Source: JAPLJQ01 sp037143735 (GTDB lineage: Bacteria > Desulfobacterota > Syntrophia > Syntrophales > UBA2185). From it: 47,878 bases of DNA. Within the stretch, counting starts at the first letter, position 1. Each line of letters opens with the position of its first letter. This document shows positions 8,201 to 15,965 of this stretch, piece by piece. The notes below the pieces were generated by a model that saw only the letters and a program-made list of their open reading frames with translations, did no database searches and was not told where the DNA came from. Made by a program: the position numbers and the translations under genes. The stretch covers positions 1 to 47,878 of the forward strand of contig JBAWYD010000003.1 in NCBI GenBank assembly GCA_037143735.1. Direction: 5' to 3'.

Positions 8201-8737
8201 TCAATGAAACAGGAAAATTGCATCCAAAAAGAAGAATGCCCCGCCGGAAATGAATGCCAGCCCGGCGTAAAAAAGTGGTTTTTTCTTCGTTAAGGCGGAA
8301 ATGGAAGACAACATGATGGATATCTGCAGAAAAATGAGGGCATATCCGAAATTTCCTGCCCGGATCTGAGCATCTTCCTTCGATTTTGCCAGATCATCGG
8401 CCTTTGCCTTGATCTCCTCCTTTTCCTTGTCATAGCGCTTGATCTGCTTATCATAATCGCCCATTATTTTAAGATACCTGTCCGCAAGAGGGCCAGATTG
8501 ACCGGTTTTCAGGGACATCATTTCCAGTTCCAACTTTTGCTTCTGTATTTCATATATGTAGGATTTGATGCTCTTTGCCTGATAGTAGGCCCACTGGCTC
8601 GTTTCCTGTCCCTGGTTTAAAATCGCCCGGGATGAGTATTTCCCCATGTAAAGGGTCGTCACTGCTGCGAAAACAGCAATGATCGCCGTGGCAAGGGCCA
8701 CCCAGGACATCCATTTATCCGGTTTAGATTCAGACAT
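8201..8737 (-). CDS. DUF4337-type membrane protein
   Basis: A 178-residue protein with one N-terminal membrane helix (WVALATAIIAVFAAVTTLYM), a long charged central helix likely to form a coiled coil (residues about 65-130, rich in Lys, Glu and Asp), and two C-terminal membrane helices (FGYALIFLQISIMLSSISAL, then LFYAGLAFISGGAFFFLDAI). The phrase ETSQWAYYQAKSIKSYIYE after the first helix is what I associate with the DUF4337 family. Function is unknown. A ribosome site GGAGGTCTGACG precedes the ATG. It is convergent with livF and not obviously part of any operon. Confidence 0.8.
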   Translation of the reverse strand: MSESKPDKWMSWVALATAIIAVFAAVTTLYMGKYSSRAILNQGQETSQWAYYQAKSIKSYIYEIQKQKLELEMMSLKTGQSGPLADRYLKIMGDYDKQIKRYDKEKEEIKAKADDLAKSKEDAQIRAGNFGYALIFLQISIMLSSISALTKKKPLFYAGLAFISGGAFFFLDAIFLFH

Positions 8738-8789
8738 ACGTCAGACCTCCTGAAATCATGAAATTCGATTTTTTGATTATTTTTATATT

Positions 8790-8822
8790 AAAAAAGGGTT
8801 AGCCGGTTTCAGCCAACCCTTA
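8790..8822 (-). terminator. Rho-independent terminator downstream of tRNA-Ala
   Basis: Read on the minus strand, AAGGGTTGGC and its partner GGCTAACCCTT form a seven-base-pair stem plus inner pairs around a small loop, directly followed by TTTTTT (the A-run at 8790-8795 on the plus strand). It ends the tRNA-Ala transcript. Confidence 0.75.
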
Positions 8823-8833
8823 AATATGATATT

Positions 8834-8909
<76 letters not shown>

Positions 8910-8937
8910 GTACCCAAACATATCAATGAGCGTGCAG

Positions 8938-8966
8938 ATTTAACATACCGTTTCAGGGCTTGTCAA
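8938..8966 (-). promoter_or_regulatory. Promoter of tRNA-Ala
   Basis: On the minus strand TTGACA (8966-8961), a 17-base spacer, then TTAAAT (8943-8938). Predicted start of transcription lies about 20 bases before the tRNA. It is divergent from, and a few bases apart from, the tRNA-Leu promoter. Confidence 0.6.
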
Positions 8967-8976
8967 TACATTTTTC

Positions 8977-9003
8977 TTGACATTTCACCGCCCCTTATAT
9001 AAT
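8977..9003 (+). promoter_or_regulatory. Promoter of tRNA-Leu
   Basis: TTGACA at 8977-8982 and a perfect TATAAT at 8998-9003, with a 15-base spacer. The tRNA begins 12 bases later. The boxes are full consensus, as expected for a stable-RNA promoter. Confidence 0.65.
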
Positions 9004-9014
9004 CAGAAAGCCTC

Positions 9015-9101
9015 GCCGGAGTGGTGAAACTGGTAGACGCAGGGGACTCAAAATCCCCCGCCCGCAAGGGCATCCCGGTTCGAACCCGGGCTCCGGCACC
9101 A
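9015..9101 (+). tRNA. tRNA-Leu (anticodon CAA)
   Basis: An 87-base class II tRNA. Acceptor GCCGGAG pairs with CTCCGGC, the D-loop contains GGTAGACGC, the anticodon stem GGGGA/TCCCC encloses CTCAAAA (anticodon CAA), a variable arm CCGCCCGCAAGGGC follows, and the T-arm is CCCGGTTCGAACCCGGG. The CCA end is encoded. Confidence 0.96.
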
Positions 9102-9108
9102 GAAAATA

Positions 9109-9144
9109 AAAAGGGGCAGACCGATTAAGGTCAGCCCCTTTTTT
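9109..9144. terminator. Bidirectional terminator between tRNA-Leu and the FlK-type thioesterase gene
   Basis: AAGGGGCAGACC (9111-9122) pairs with GGTCAGCCCCTT (9129-9140) with one mismatch, and a T-run follows at 9139-9144. An A-rich stretch on the other side supplies the U-run for the opposing gene, whose stop codon sits inside the element. Confidence 0.8.
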
Positions 9145-9571
9145 ACGATTTAACTTTTGCCTTTTTACTGTCTATGGCGGCATTGAATTTTTCCGCGTTG
9201 ATGACGAATCTGTCATGGGTCGCCTCGGATATCTTTTCAACATCGTCGTAAGCTTCCAGGGAGAAGGTCAGCTTGCGTCCTTCCATTTTCTCAAGTTTCC
9301 CCTTGACGGTGATGGTCATACCCTCCGGCGTCGCCGCCGTATGGGTCATATTCATACCGATTCCCACCGTCTGCTCTTTAGGCCAGTCCAGATGGGGATT
9401 GAGGGCCTTGATACAGGAAAACTCAAACAGTCCCACGAGAAATCCCGTAGCGAAAACCTTCGGCATGACCTGTCCTTCAGGGATATCCGGAAAAAGATAG
9501 GGAACGGTCTTGCTCTCTGGAACTTTATACTTTAAATCAACGATTAGTCCGGGTTTCAGGGTATCTTTCAT
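9143..9571 (-). CDS. FlK-like hotdog-fold thioesterase
   Basis: A 142-residue single-domain hotdog protein. Starting at 9571 gives MKDTLKPGLIVDLKYKVPES, preceded by AAAGGAGG at a good distance; the 12 extra upstream codons are rejected. Motifs correspond to the fluoroacetyl-CoA thioesterase FlK group: KVFATGFLVGLFEFSCIKAL supplies the Thr and Glu of the active site, and GMNMTHTAATPEGM supplies the His. The group hydrolyses small acyl-CoA esters in the cytoplasm; true FlK specificity is unlikely here, and a housekeeping role on short acyl-CoAs is more probable. It lies 96 bases downstream of lemA and may be transcribed with it. Confidence 0.82.
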   Translation of the reverse strand: MKDTLKPGLIVDLKYKVPESKTVPYLFPDIPEGQVMPKVFATGFLVGLFEFSCIKALNPHLDWPKEQTVGIGMNMTHTAATPEGMTITVKGKLEKMEGRKLTFSLEAYDDVEKISEATHDRFVINAEKFNAAIDSKKAKVKS

Positions 9572-9667
9572 CAAACGCCTCCTTTTAATGGTTTTTGAAT
9601 CCGCCATAATAAAACTAAATTTACCGGATAAGTCAAACGTAAAAATAGTTTGTTTCGATATAGAGAA

Positions 9668-10243
9668 TCAGAACTTGACCTGGGGCGCAGCCTTGGCTGC
9701 CGCAGGCGCTTCAAAAAACGGCGCTACCTGGAAACCGAACATCCCCGCCAGCAAATTCGCCGGGAAACTCCTGATGGCCACATTTAATGTCTTGACCGCA
9801 TCATTATAACGCTTTCTCTCAACGGCAATCCGGTTCTCCGTTCCCGCCAGTTCATCCTGAAGCCGGAGGAAATTCTGATTGGACTTGAGATCGGGGTATT
9901 TTTCCACCACGACAAGCAGCCGGCTCAGTGCGCCGGACAACTCGTTATTTGCCTTAATCTTATCGGGTACATTGCCGGCGCCGCCCACTTTCGCTCTCGC
10001 ATTCGTCACCTCGACAAGCACATCTTTTTCCTGTTTGGCATATCCCTTCACCGTTTCAACGAGATTGGGGATCAGGTCATACCGCCGCTGAAGCTGGTTT
10101 TCAACCTGCGCCCAGGAGCTCTTTACGGCTTCGTCGAGAGAAACAAAGGTATTGTAGTTCCCCTTGAAGAAGGAATACAGAGAAAATACAACCACAAGCG
10201 CCACCACAATGGCAATGATCAGATTTCTTTTCCCGCTGGTCAT
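9668..10243 (-). CDS. lemA: LemA family protein
   Basis: A 191-residue protein with an N-terminal membrane anchor (LIIAIVVALVVVFSLYSFFK), followed by the family motif VSLDEAVKSSWAQVENQLQR and RYDLIPNLVETVKGYAKQEK, then helical LemA sequence to NVAIRSFPANLLAGMFGFQV. The C-terminus is a short Ala-rich tail. Ribosome site GGAGGTACAG precedes ATG. LemA genes commonly sit next to TPM-domain genes, and a TPM gene is nearby here, with a nucleotidyltransferase gene between them. The protein is exposed to the periplasm; its biochemical function is not established. Confidence 0.94.
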   Translation of the reverse strand: MTSGKRNLIIAIVVALVVVFSLYSFFKGNYNTFVSLDEAVKSSWAQVENQLQRRYDLIPNLVETVKGYAKQEKDVLVEVTNARAKVGGAGNVPDKIKANNELSGALSRLLVVVEKYPDLKSNQNFLRLQDELAGTENRIAVERKRYNDAVKTLNVAIRSFPANLLAGMFGFQVAPFFEAPAAAKAAPQVKF

Positions 10244-10275
10244 GCTGTACCTCCAAATATATGAGATTTTTTTAA

Positions 10276-11007
10276 TTAAATATCCAAACGATCAACCACC
10301 ACGGACAGTTTGGTGATTTCCTTCAGGTAGGCCTCAAAGACGGCCTTCATGTCAGAAGCGGCAATACGGTCGATGCCCTCCTTGATATCAGTACATGTCA
10401 AGAAGATAGCCGGATCAACGGAATACTCCCCGGCGACGGCCTGAATAATCTCTTTCCTGCCCTTGGGGATGTCCATTCCTTTTAAAAACAGGAGGGCTTT
10501 AAACAGGGAGATGAAGGCTGTCAGTGAAATTTTTATCAGTTCCCGAATCGGCTTCGCCCGCCCCTCTGTTTCAAGAAAGCCGCTTCTCAAGTGAAATATC
10601 TTCCCTTTCAGCTCTCTTTCGCACTGTAACCGTAGCGGATAAGCCTTGAAGGATATCCGGCTCAGAATATCCTCGCCATAGACGAGGACATGATTCGCCT
10701 TGATATTGAGAAATTCTATCGGGTATGAATCAAGAGAAGACACCATGTCTTCTTCCGTCATAAAAAGCGGGGTGGCCACCTTCCTCTTTCGCCACCGGGC
10801 GACCGTCTCAAAGGCTTTATCCAGATGATCCATGCCCTCCCCGGTGAGGAGGATAAGAAAATTGATATCCGATTTCCCGGGAATATAATCTCCTGCCGCT
10901 CCGCTTCCATACAGGATCAGAGCAAGTAAATCTTTCCCGAAAATTCCCTTGAAATCCTCCGTAATCGCCGGAAAGATCTCTTCCGGGTTCCTGGGTATTT
11001 TTGCCAT
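10276..11007 (-). CDS. Nucleotidyltransferase-fold (Pol beta superfamily) protein
   Basis: A 243-residue protein beginning MAKIPRNPEEIFPAITEDF (start at 11007, with AGGTGAG upstream). The motif LILYGSGAAGDYIPGKSDIN near residues 30-49 is the GS...D-x-D/N signature of the minimal nucleotidyltransferase fold; the second acidic position is Asn rather than Asp, so catalysis may be impaired. The rest is helical (residues about 130-243) and resembles a substrate-binding or HEPN-like helical domain. It sits between a TPM-domain gene and lemA. Function unknown; adenylyl or nucleotidyl transfer to a protein or small molecule is one possibility. Confidence 0.65.
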   Translation of the reverse strand: MAKIPRNPEEIFPAITEDFKGIFGKDLLALILYGSGAAGDYIPGKSDINFLILLTGEGMDHLDKAFETVARWRKRKVATPLFMTEEDMVSSLDSYPIEFLNIKANHVLVYGEDILSRISFKAYPLRLQCERELKGKIFHLRSGFLETEGRAKPIRELIKISLTAFISLFKALLFLKGMDIPKGRKEIIQAVAGEYSVDPAIFLTCTDIKEGIDRIAASDMKAVFEAYLKEITKLSVVVDRLDI

Positions 11008-11072
11008 TTTCTCACCTGTTATGCGTTCCCCTCCTGCAGTGTGCAAATTCCCGGCAGGGAAGGAACTTATTT

Positions 11073-11870
11073 TTAAAAATCGCCGCCCGCACCGCCGCCG
11101 CCGCTGCCCCCACCCCCGAAGCCTCCGAAACCGCCGCCGCCGAAGCCGCCAAAGCCCCCTCCCCTTCCGCCGCCGCTGCCACTGATGAAAAAAAGCAGCA
11201 ACCAGGGGATCATCTCTCTCCCCTGCCTGGTGCCCAGAATGGGAATCATGATCAAAAGAAGGATAATCAGGGGAATGATATTGCCGCCCCTCCTGGTCTG
11301 TTTTTTTACCGGCTGGTCAGGGGATGGACGTCCTGTGAGAGACACACCGGCGTCTTTCGCTATCACAGTGGATAAGGCCATCATGGCGTTGGAAAGCCCT
11401 TTGCCGTAGTCACCCTGCTTCAAATACGGCGTCACGTATTTGTCGCGAATTTCACCGACCAGACCGTCCGGCAGAATGCCTTCGACGCCGTATCCTGTTT
11501 CGATCCTGAATTTTCTTTCGCCGACAGCAATAAAAATCAGCACCCCCTTGTCTTCACCTTTTTTACCGACTCCCCAAGCCTGGTACAGGCCGTTGACGTA
11601 GTCTTCCGCGTTATTGTCCCCAATGCTTTTTACAGTTGCAACAACAACAGTCGTCCCTGTCTTCTCCAGTACCTCGCGGGCCAGATCTTCCATCCGGGCT
11701 TTGTACTGATCCGGAATCACCCCGGCAAAATCATTGACTGCGCCGACGGGTTTGGGGAAAGTTTCAACCGCCTCCAGAGAAGTAACCGTCAGAAGAAGCG
11801 TCAGGCCACATAATATGAATGGAAGGGTTCTTCTGAAGAAAATTGGACGATGACGTTTTATATCATGCAT
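11073..11870 (-). CDS. TPM-domain (YgcG family) secreted/membrane protein with glycine-rich tail
   Basis: A 265-residue protein. The start at 11870 overlaps the nadD stop (ATGCATGA), so translation is coupled. A signal peptide (FRRTLPFILCGLTLLLTVTS) is followed by the TPM domain: VGAVNDFAGVIPDQYKARME, GTTVVVATVKSIGDNNAEDY, and FRIETGYGVEGILPDGLVGE. A single membrane helix lies near residues 200-220 (GNIIPLIILLLIMIPIL). The tail is almost pure Gly with Phe and Ser (about 40 residues), common in this family. TPM proteins are periplasmic, membrane-attached by the C-terminal helix, and work near LemA proteins; phosphatase activity has been reported for some relatives. Confidence 0.9.
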   Translation of the reverse strand: MHDIKRHRPIFFRRTLPFILCGLTLLLTVTSLEAVETFPKPVGAVNDFAGVIPDQYKARMEDLAREVLEKTGTTVVVATVKSIGDNNAEDYVNGLYQAWGVGKKGEDKGVLIFIAVGERKFRIETGYGVEGILPDGLVGEIRDKYVTPYLKQGDYGKGLSNAMMALSTVIAKDAGVSLTGRPSPDQPVKKQTRRGGNIIPLIILLLIMIPILGTRQGREMIPWLLLFFISGSGGGRGGGFGGFGGGGFGGFGGGGSGGGGAGGDF

Positions 11871-12513
11871 TTTTGTACAGGTAATTCTTGGCAATATAAT
11901 GCCGGACGGTTTCCGGCACGAGAAATTTAATGGACTTTCCCTGTTTTACCCTCTGCCTGATATCGCTGGATGATATATCCAGGAAGGTGACTTCTCTGAA
12001 AAAAATGACATGACCGGTCGGCCCTCTGAACCCCTTTACGTTATCATCATAGGTAAATCTGGAGGCAAAAGGGGCGGGAAGAATCCCTTCTAAACCTTTG
12101 TTCTCATATCCCGGTCTTGTCATGACAACAAAATTGCAGAGTAGAAGAAGTTTCTCCCATTCCCTCCATGTCTGGATAGCGTGAAAGGCGTCCTGGCCCA
12201 GAATAAAATACAGCTCCAGGTTTTCCATGTATTTTTTCAGAATATATTCGACGGTTTCCACCGAATAGGAGGTGTTTTCCCGTCTTTTTTCCACATCGGA
12301 GAAAGAAAACACCGGGTTCCCCTCAATGGCAAGGGTGATCATCTGCTCCCGATGATGAAAGGATGTGATGTCGCCATGTATTTTGTGTGGAGGTTTTGAG
12401 GCGGGAATAAAGATGATCCTGTTGAGATCGAAAATTTCCAGTATTTCCTCGGCGCACCTCAGGTGACCGGTGTGTATCGGATCAAACGTGCCTCCCAGTA
12501 ATCCCCATTTCAT
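11863..12513 (-). CDS. nadD: Nicotinate-nucleotide adenylyltransferase
   Basis: A 216-residue enzyme of NAD synthesis that transfers AMP from ATP to nicotinic acid mononucleotide. The N-terminal GLLGGTFDPIHTGHLRCAEE contains the GTFDPxHxGH nucleotidyl-transferase motif. Near the C-terminus, TFLDISSSDIRQRVKQGKSI holds the ISSTxIR-like second motif, followed by LVPETVRHYIAKNYLY. Length is normal. The ATG overlaps the proA stop (ATGA), the usual proA-nadD coupling. The stop is overlapped in turn by the TPM gene. Confidence 0.96.
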   Translation of the reverse strand: MKWGLLGGTFDPIHTGHLRCAEEILEIFDLNRIIFIPASKPPHKIHGDITSFHHREQMITLAIEGNPVFSFSDVEKRRENTSYSVETVEYILKKYMENLELYFILGQDAFHAIQTWREWEKLLLLCNFVVMTRPGYENKGLEGILPAPFASRFTYDDNVKGFRGPTGHVIFFREVTFLDISSSDIRQRVKQGKSIKFLVPETVRHYIAKNYLYKNA

Positions 12514-13772
12514 GTTCTCACCTGTCCATTTCCATAAATGATAAATTTGGTCGTTGTCAGCTCTTCCAATCCCATGGGCCCGTAAGCGTGCAGCTTCGTC
12601 GTGCTGATTCCGATCTCCGCACCGAGGCCCAGCTCAAAACCGTCGCTGAAGCGGGTCGAGGCATTAACAAGAACCGTGGAAGAGTTCACATCATTCAGAA
12701 ACCGCTGGGCATTCTCATAATTGCCGGTAATGATGGATTCCGTATGCAGGGAACCATACTTTTCGATGTGGTTGACGGCCTCATCCATGCCGCTTACGAT
12801 GCGAACGGATAGAATGAGATCAAGGTATTCACGGTACCAGTCGTCCTCTTGCGCCTTCTCAACATCCGGCAGGATGGACCGTGTTTTATCGCAACCCTTC
12901 AAAACGACGCCGGCTTCCCGAAAACGGCTTGCCATGACGGGCAGGAAACCGCCGGCGATATCCTGATGAACAAGGAGGGTCTCCATGGCATTACAGACCC
13001 CCGGGCGCTGGGTCTTCGCATTCATGCATAACTTTATGGCCATATCAACATCGGCGCTCGCATCCACAAAGATGTGACAGACCCCTTTGTAGTGCTTGAT
13101 CACGGGGATCTTTGATTCGTTCACCACGGCCCTGATCAGATCCTCTCCCCCGCGGGGAATGATCAGATCAATATGTTCATTGAGTTGCAGCATTTCGCGG
13201 ACCGCTTCCCTGTCGGTTGTCTGGATGACCTGGATGGCTTCTTCCGGCACTGCTTCCTCTCTCAGGGAACTCTGGAGGATACGGGCAATGGCGATATTTG
13301 AGTGTATTGCCTCGGAGCCCCCCCTTAATATCACGGCGTTCCCTGATTTCAAACAGAGGGCTGCGGCATCCGCTGTCACATTGGGACGGGCTTCATAAAT
13401 GATGCCGATAACACCGAGGGGAATTCTCATCTTCCCGACGAGCAAGCCGTTGGGCCTACGCCACATGGAGGTGATTTTTCCCACCGGGTCGGGGAGTGCG
13501 GCCACTTCCCGCAGACCCGTCGCCATAGCCAGGACGGTGCTTTCTTTCAACGTGAGCCTGTCCATCATCGATGCGGAAAGACCCTTATCCCTCGCATGAT
13601 CGAGATCCTTTTCATTTTCCCGGATCAGGGCATCCGTCTGCCTGATCAGTTCATCCGCCATATGGAGAAGCGCCCTGTTCTTTACATCCGTGGAAAGGCG
13701 CGCCAGTTTACCGGCGGCTCTTTTTGCGTTTTCCGCGATTTCAATCACGTAAGACCTGACATCCATGATCAT
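12510..13772 (-). CDS. proA: Gamma-glutamyl phosphate reductase
   Basis: A 420-residue NADPH-dependent enzyme of proline synthesis that converts gamma-glutamyl phosphate to glutamate semialdehyde. Recognisable parts are IRENEKDLDHARDKGLSASM, MRIPLGVIGIIYEARPNVTA, CLKSGNAVILRGGSEAIHSN, the catalytic-Cys region MNAKTQRPGVCNAMETLLVH, and the C-terminal EIGISTTKLHAYGPMGLEEL. Length matches the family. It heads an operon-like series with nadD and the TPM gene. The proB and obgE genes that often precede proA are not here, so a promoter is expected in 13773-13955. Confidence 0.97.
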   Translation of the reverse strand: MIMDVRSYVIEIAENAKRAAGKLARLSTDVKNRALLHMADELIRQTDALIRENEKDLDHARDKGLSASMMDRLTLKESTVLAMATGLREVAALPDPVGKITSMWRRPNGLLVGKMRIPLGVIGIIYEARPNVTADAAALCLKSGNAVILRGGSEAIHSNIAIARILQSSLREEAVPEEAIQVIQTTDREAVREMLQLNEHIDLIIPRGGEDLIRAVVNESKIPVIKHYKGVCHIFVDASADVDMAIKLCMNAKTQRPGVCNAMETLLVHQDIAGGFLPVMASRFREAGVVLKGCDKTRSILPDVEKAQEDDWYREYLDLILSVRIVSGMDEAVNHIEKYGSLHTESIITGNYENAQRFLNDVNSSTVLVNASTRFSDGFELGLGAEIGISTTKLHAYGPMGLEELTTTKFIIYGNGQVRT

Positions 13773-13955
13773 TTATTCCTCAATCAATGCCGTGTTTCCT
13801 TATCCCTGCCAACAATAGAGATTGACAAAACGGGCCATGTTTAGGTATGAACCGCAAGTTGATAAAAACATATTATTGCTGTTTAATTTACTTTACCCAA
13901 CGTCTTATATAGTGTCAAGGTCATTTGATGTTTTTTCATGTCATAGTCATCAGCA

Positions 13956-15023
13956 ATGGATAGTATCCGCATAAAAGCTGGAAAGCGGGCCTGTGAGGTG
14001 ATAAGGGACGGCGGCTTTCACTTTGACCGCGTCACGACCTGCTTCGCCCCCGCAACAGGCCCGAGATGGCTCGTCGCGACGGGTTTTGACCTGACCCTCC
14101 TGAAAAGCGGTCTTCTCGAACATTCAAGGCCTGTCACGCTGATTGGCGCATCGGCCGGCGCATGGCGATTTGCCGCATGGGTACAACCGGAGCCCGAAAA
14201 GAGCTATCGCACCCTCATGGACGCCTACATCACGACTTCCTACAAAAGAACGGAAACACCGGCGACCATCCTTAAGTCCATGCAGGACATCATGAATACC
14301 TATCTTGAAGATGATGCACTGCCCTTTGCCCTGGCCAACAAGAAATACCGCCTTGCCATCATCACCGCCCGTGCAAAAAACCTCGTGTCTTCAGAAACAA
14401 AATGGGTACAGCAGATCGGCCTCGGGATTTGCTTTCTGTTAAATGCCGTCAATCGATCCCATCTCTACCACTTTGCAGAACGGGTGGTATTTTACAACGG
14501 GCCCAAACCTCCACACTTCTGCCTGAGACCGGATTTCCGGGGCCGGTTCATCCCGTTAACGGAGATCAATTTCAAGCATGCCGTCATGGCGTCCGGCGCT
14601 ATTCCCGTGGTCATCGCGGGAGTCAGGAATATCTACGGAGCGCCCACCGGCGTCTATCGGGACGGCGGTCTGATCGACTATCACCTGACCCAGCATTACG
14701 CGCCAAAAGACGACGACATTACCCTGTTTTTCAACCACCAGGAGCGCATCGTTCCCGGCTGGCTGGATAAGAAGCTGTCCTACCGCCGTCCACCGGATCA
14801 TATTCTGGACAACGTCCTCATGGCGTATCCTTCCGAGGACTTCATCGCCAGGCTGCCGGGAGGGAAAGTACCGGACAGGGATGATTTTAAAACCTTCATA
14901 GATCACCCTGCCACACGGATCGAAAATTGGCGTCAGTCCGTTCAACTGGCTGAACCCCTGGGAGAACAATTCCTGGAGCTTGTGGAAAGCGGAAAAATCA
15001 GGGATGTCGTTACGAGCTTCTGA
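13956..15023 (+). CDS. Patatin-like phospholipase domain protein
   Basis: A 355-residue protein. The nucleophile elbow is LIGASAGAWR near residues 62-71 (GxSxG), and the catalytic Asp is in YRDGGLIDYHL near residues 228-238 (DGG). These are the Ser-Asp dyad of patatin-type lipid acyl hydrolases. No signal peptide is visible, so it is probably cytoplasmic or membrane-associated. It is divergent from proA, with about 180 bases between them, and its last 14 bases overlap the end of the convergent MBL-fold gene. The natural substrate is unknown; several proteobacterial relatives are annotated only as patatin family. Confidence 0.87.
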   Translation: MDSIRIKAGKRACEVIRDGGFHFDRVTTCFAPATGPRWLVATGFDLTLLKSGLLEHSRPVTLIGASAGAWRFAAWVQPEPEKSYRTLMDAYITTSYKRTETPATILKSMQDIMNTYLEDDALPFALANKKYRLAIITARAKNLVSSETKWVQQIGLGICFLLNAVNRSHLYHFAERVVFYNGPKPPHFCLRPDFRGRFIPLTEINFKHAVMASGAIPVVIAGVRNIYGAPTGVYRDGGLIDYHLTQHYAPKDDDITLFFNHQERIVPGWLDKKLSYRRPPDHILDNVLMAYPSEDFIARLPGGKVPDRDDFKTFIDHPATRIENWRQSVQLAEPLGEQFLELVESGKIRDVVTSF

Positions 15024-15915
15024 CGGCCCCGGCTACAGATTTCATCATCTGCCTGAAAACCCCTTCCAGGATTTCCGGGGCAATGAGGTAGTCCGGATAG
15101 TCCCGGACGAACAGGGCCGTCATTTCCTTTCCTGCAGCGTCTATATCACCGCCGTGGCGGCGACAGCAAGTCTCGAAACGCCCCTTCCACTTCCGGCCCT
15201 CTTCAATGGTTATACCGACGAAACCGGCCGCCTCCTTCCCCGTGATGTATCCGTAATGATCGGCACAGACGCAGGCAACGGGAAGGGGTTTCAGCTTCAG
15301 CAGGCTGTGGAGATACTGATTCACGTCGGTATTCATGGAAGGGAAGGTCATGTCTCTGTACGCGACCCCGATTGCGTCGGAAGCAAACAGAAGCCCCTCG
15401 TCCGCTTCATACGCCGTGATGGAACAATGGGAATGTCCCGGTGTATCCATGATCCCCAGAACGACACCGCCCATATCGATCCGGTCTCCTTCACCGACTG
15501 CCGTTCCCCCGACGTCGCCGCGCCAGTCCATGTCGTAGGCGTCGAGAACACGTTCAACGCCCACCCACTTCGCGCTGATCCGGCTGAAGCGGTTCATGAC
15601 CTCCATCGCTTTCGGCATGGCGAATACCTTCAATGCCGGCGCAGATGCGTAAAACGTGATGTCAGGGCGGGTTCGTCTGAAATAAGGCGCGATGCCCGCG
15701 TGGTCGAAATGGGAGTGAAGGATGAGGATTTTTTTGATTTTCTGTGCGTCTATTTTAAAATCCTTCAACTGCGCGAGCACGTCGGGGAGGATGAAACTGA
15801 AGCCCCCGTTAATCATGATGGAGCAGTCCCTGCCTTCAAGGATATAGACCCCCGACTCTTCGCGTCCCAGGTACCAGAGCCGATCATTGATCTTGCCTGC
15901 CTTGCGTATCCTCAT
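15010..15915 (-). CDS. MBL-fold metallo-hydrolase
   Basis: A 301-residue metallo-beta-lactamase fold protein. The metal site HSHFDHAG is near residues 66-73, with MDTPGHSHCSITAY and the Asp in LLFASDAIGVAY supplying further ligands, and a late His in VCADHYGYITG. The start at 15915 (MRIRKAGKINDRLWYLGR) has GAAGGAT upstream; eight further codons upstream are not preferred. It has the general shape of glyoxalase II-like or related hydrolases, with no lactamase signature. It converges on the patatin gene with 14 bases of overlap. Confidence 0.88.
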   Translation of the reverse strand: MRIRKAGKINDRLWYLGREESGVYILEGRDCSIMINGGFSFILPDVLAQLKDFKIDAQKIKKILILHSHFDHAGIAPYFRRTRPDITFYASAPALKVFAMPKAMEVMNRFSRISAKWVGVERVLDAYDMDWRGDVGGTAVGEGDRIDMGGVVLGIMDTPGHSHCSITAYEADEGLLFASDAIGVAYRDMTFPSMNTDVNQYLHSLLKLKPLPVACVCADHYGYITGKEAAGFVGITIEEGRKWKGRFETCCRRHGGDIDAAGKEMTALFVRDYPDYLIAPEILEGVFRQMMKSVAGAVRSS

Positions 15916-15965
15916 AAAAACATCCTTCTTTATCGACAATCGCCATAAAAGAAAGCGATATCCTC

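Noticed and set aside
12588..13844. Several plus-strand frames across proA
   Set aside because: All antisense to proA, and none carries recognisable motifs.
14980..15948. Plus-strand frame of 322 codons
   Set aside because: Antisense to the MBL-fold gene, which has intact metal motifs.
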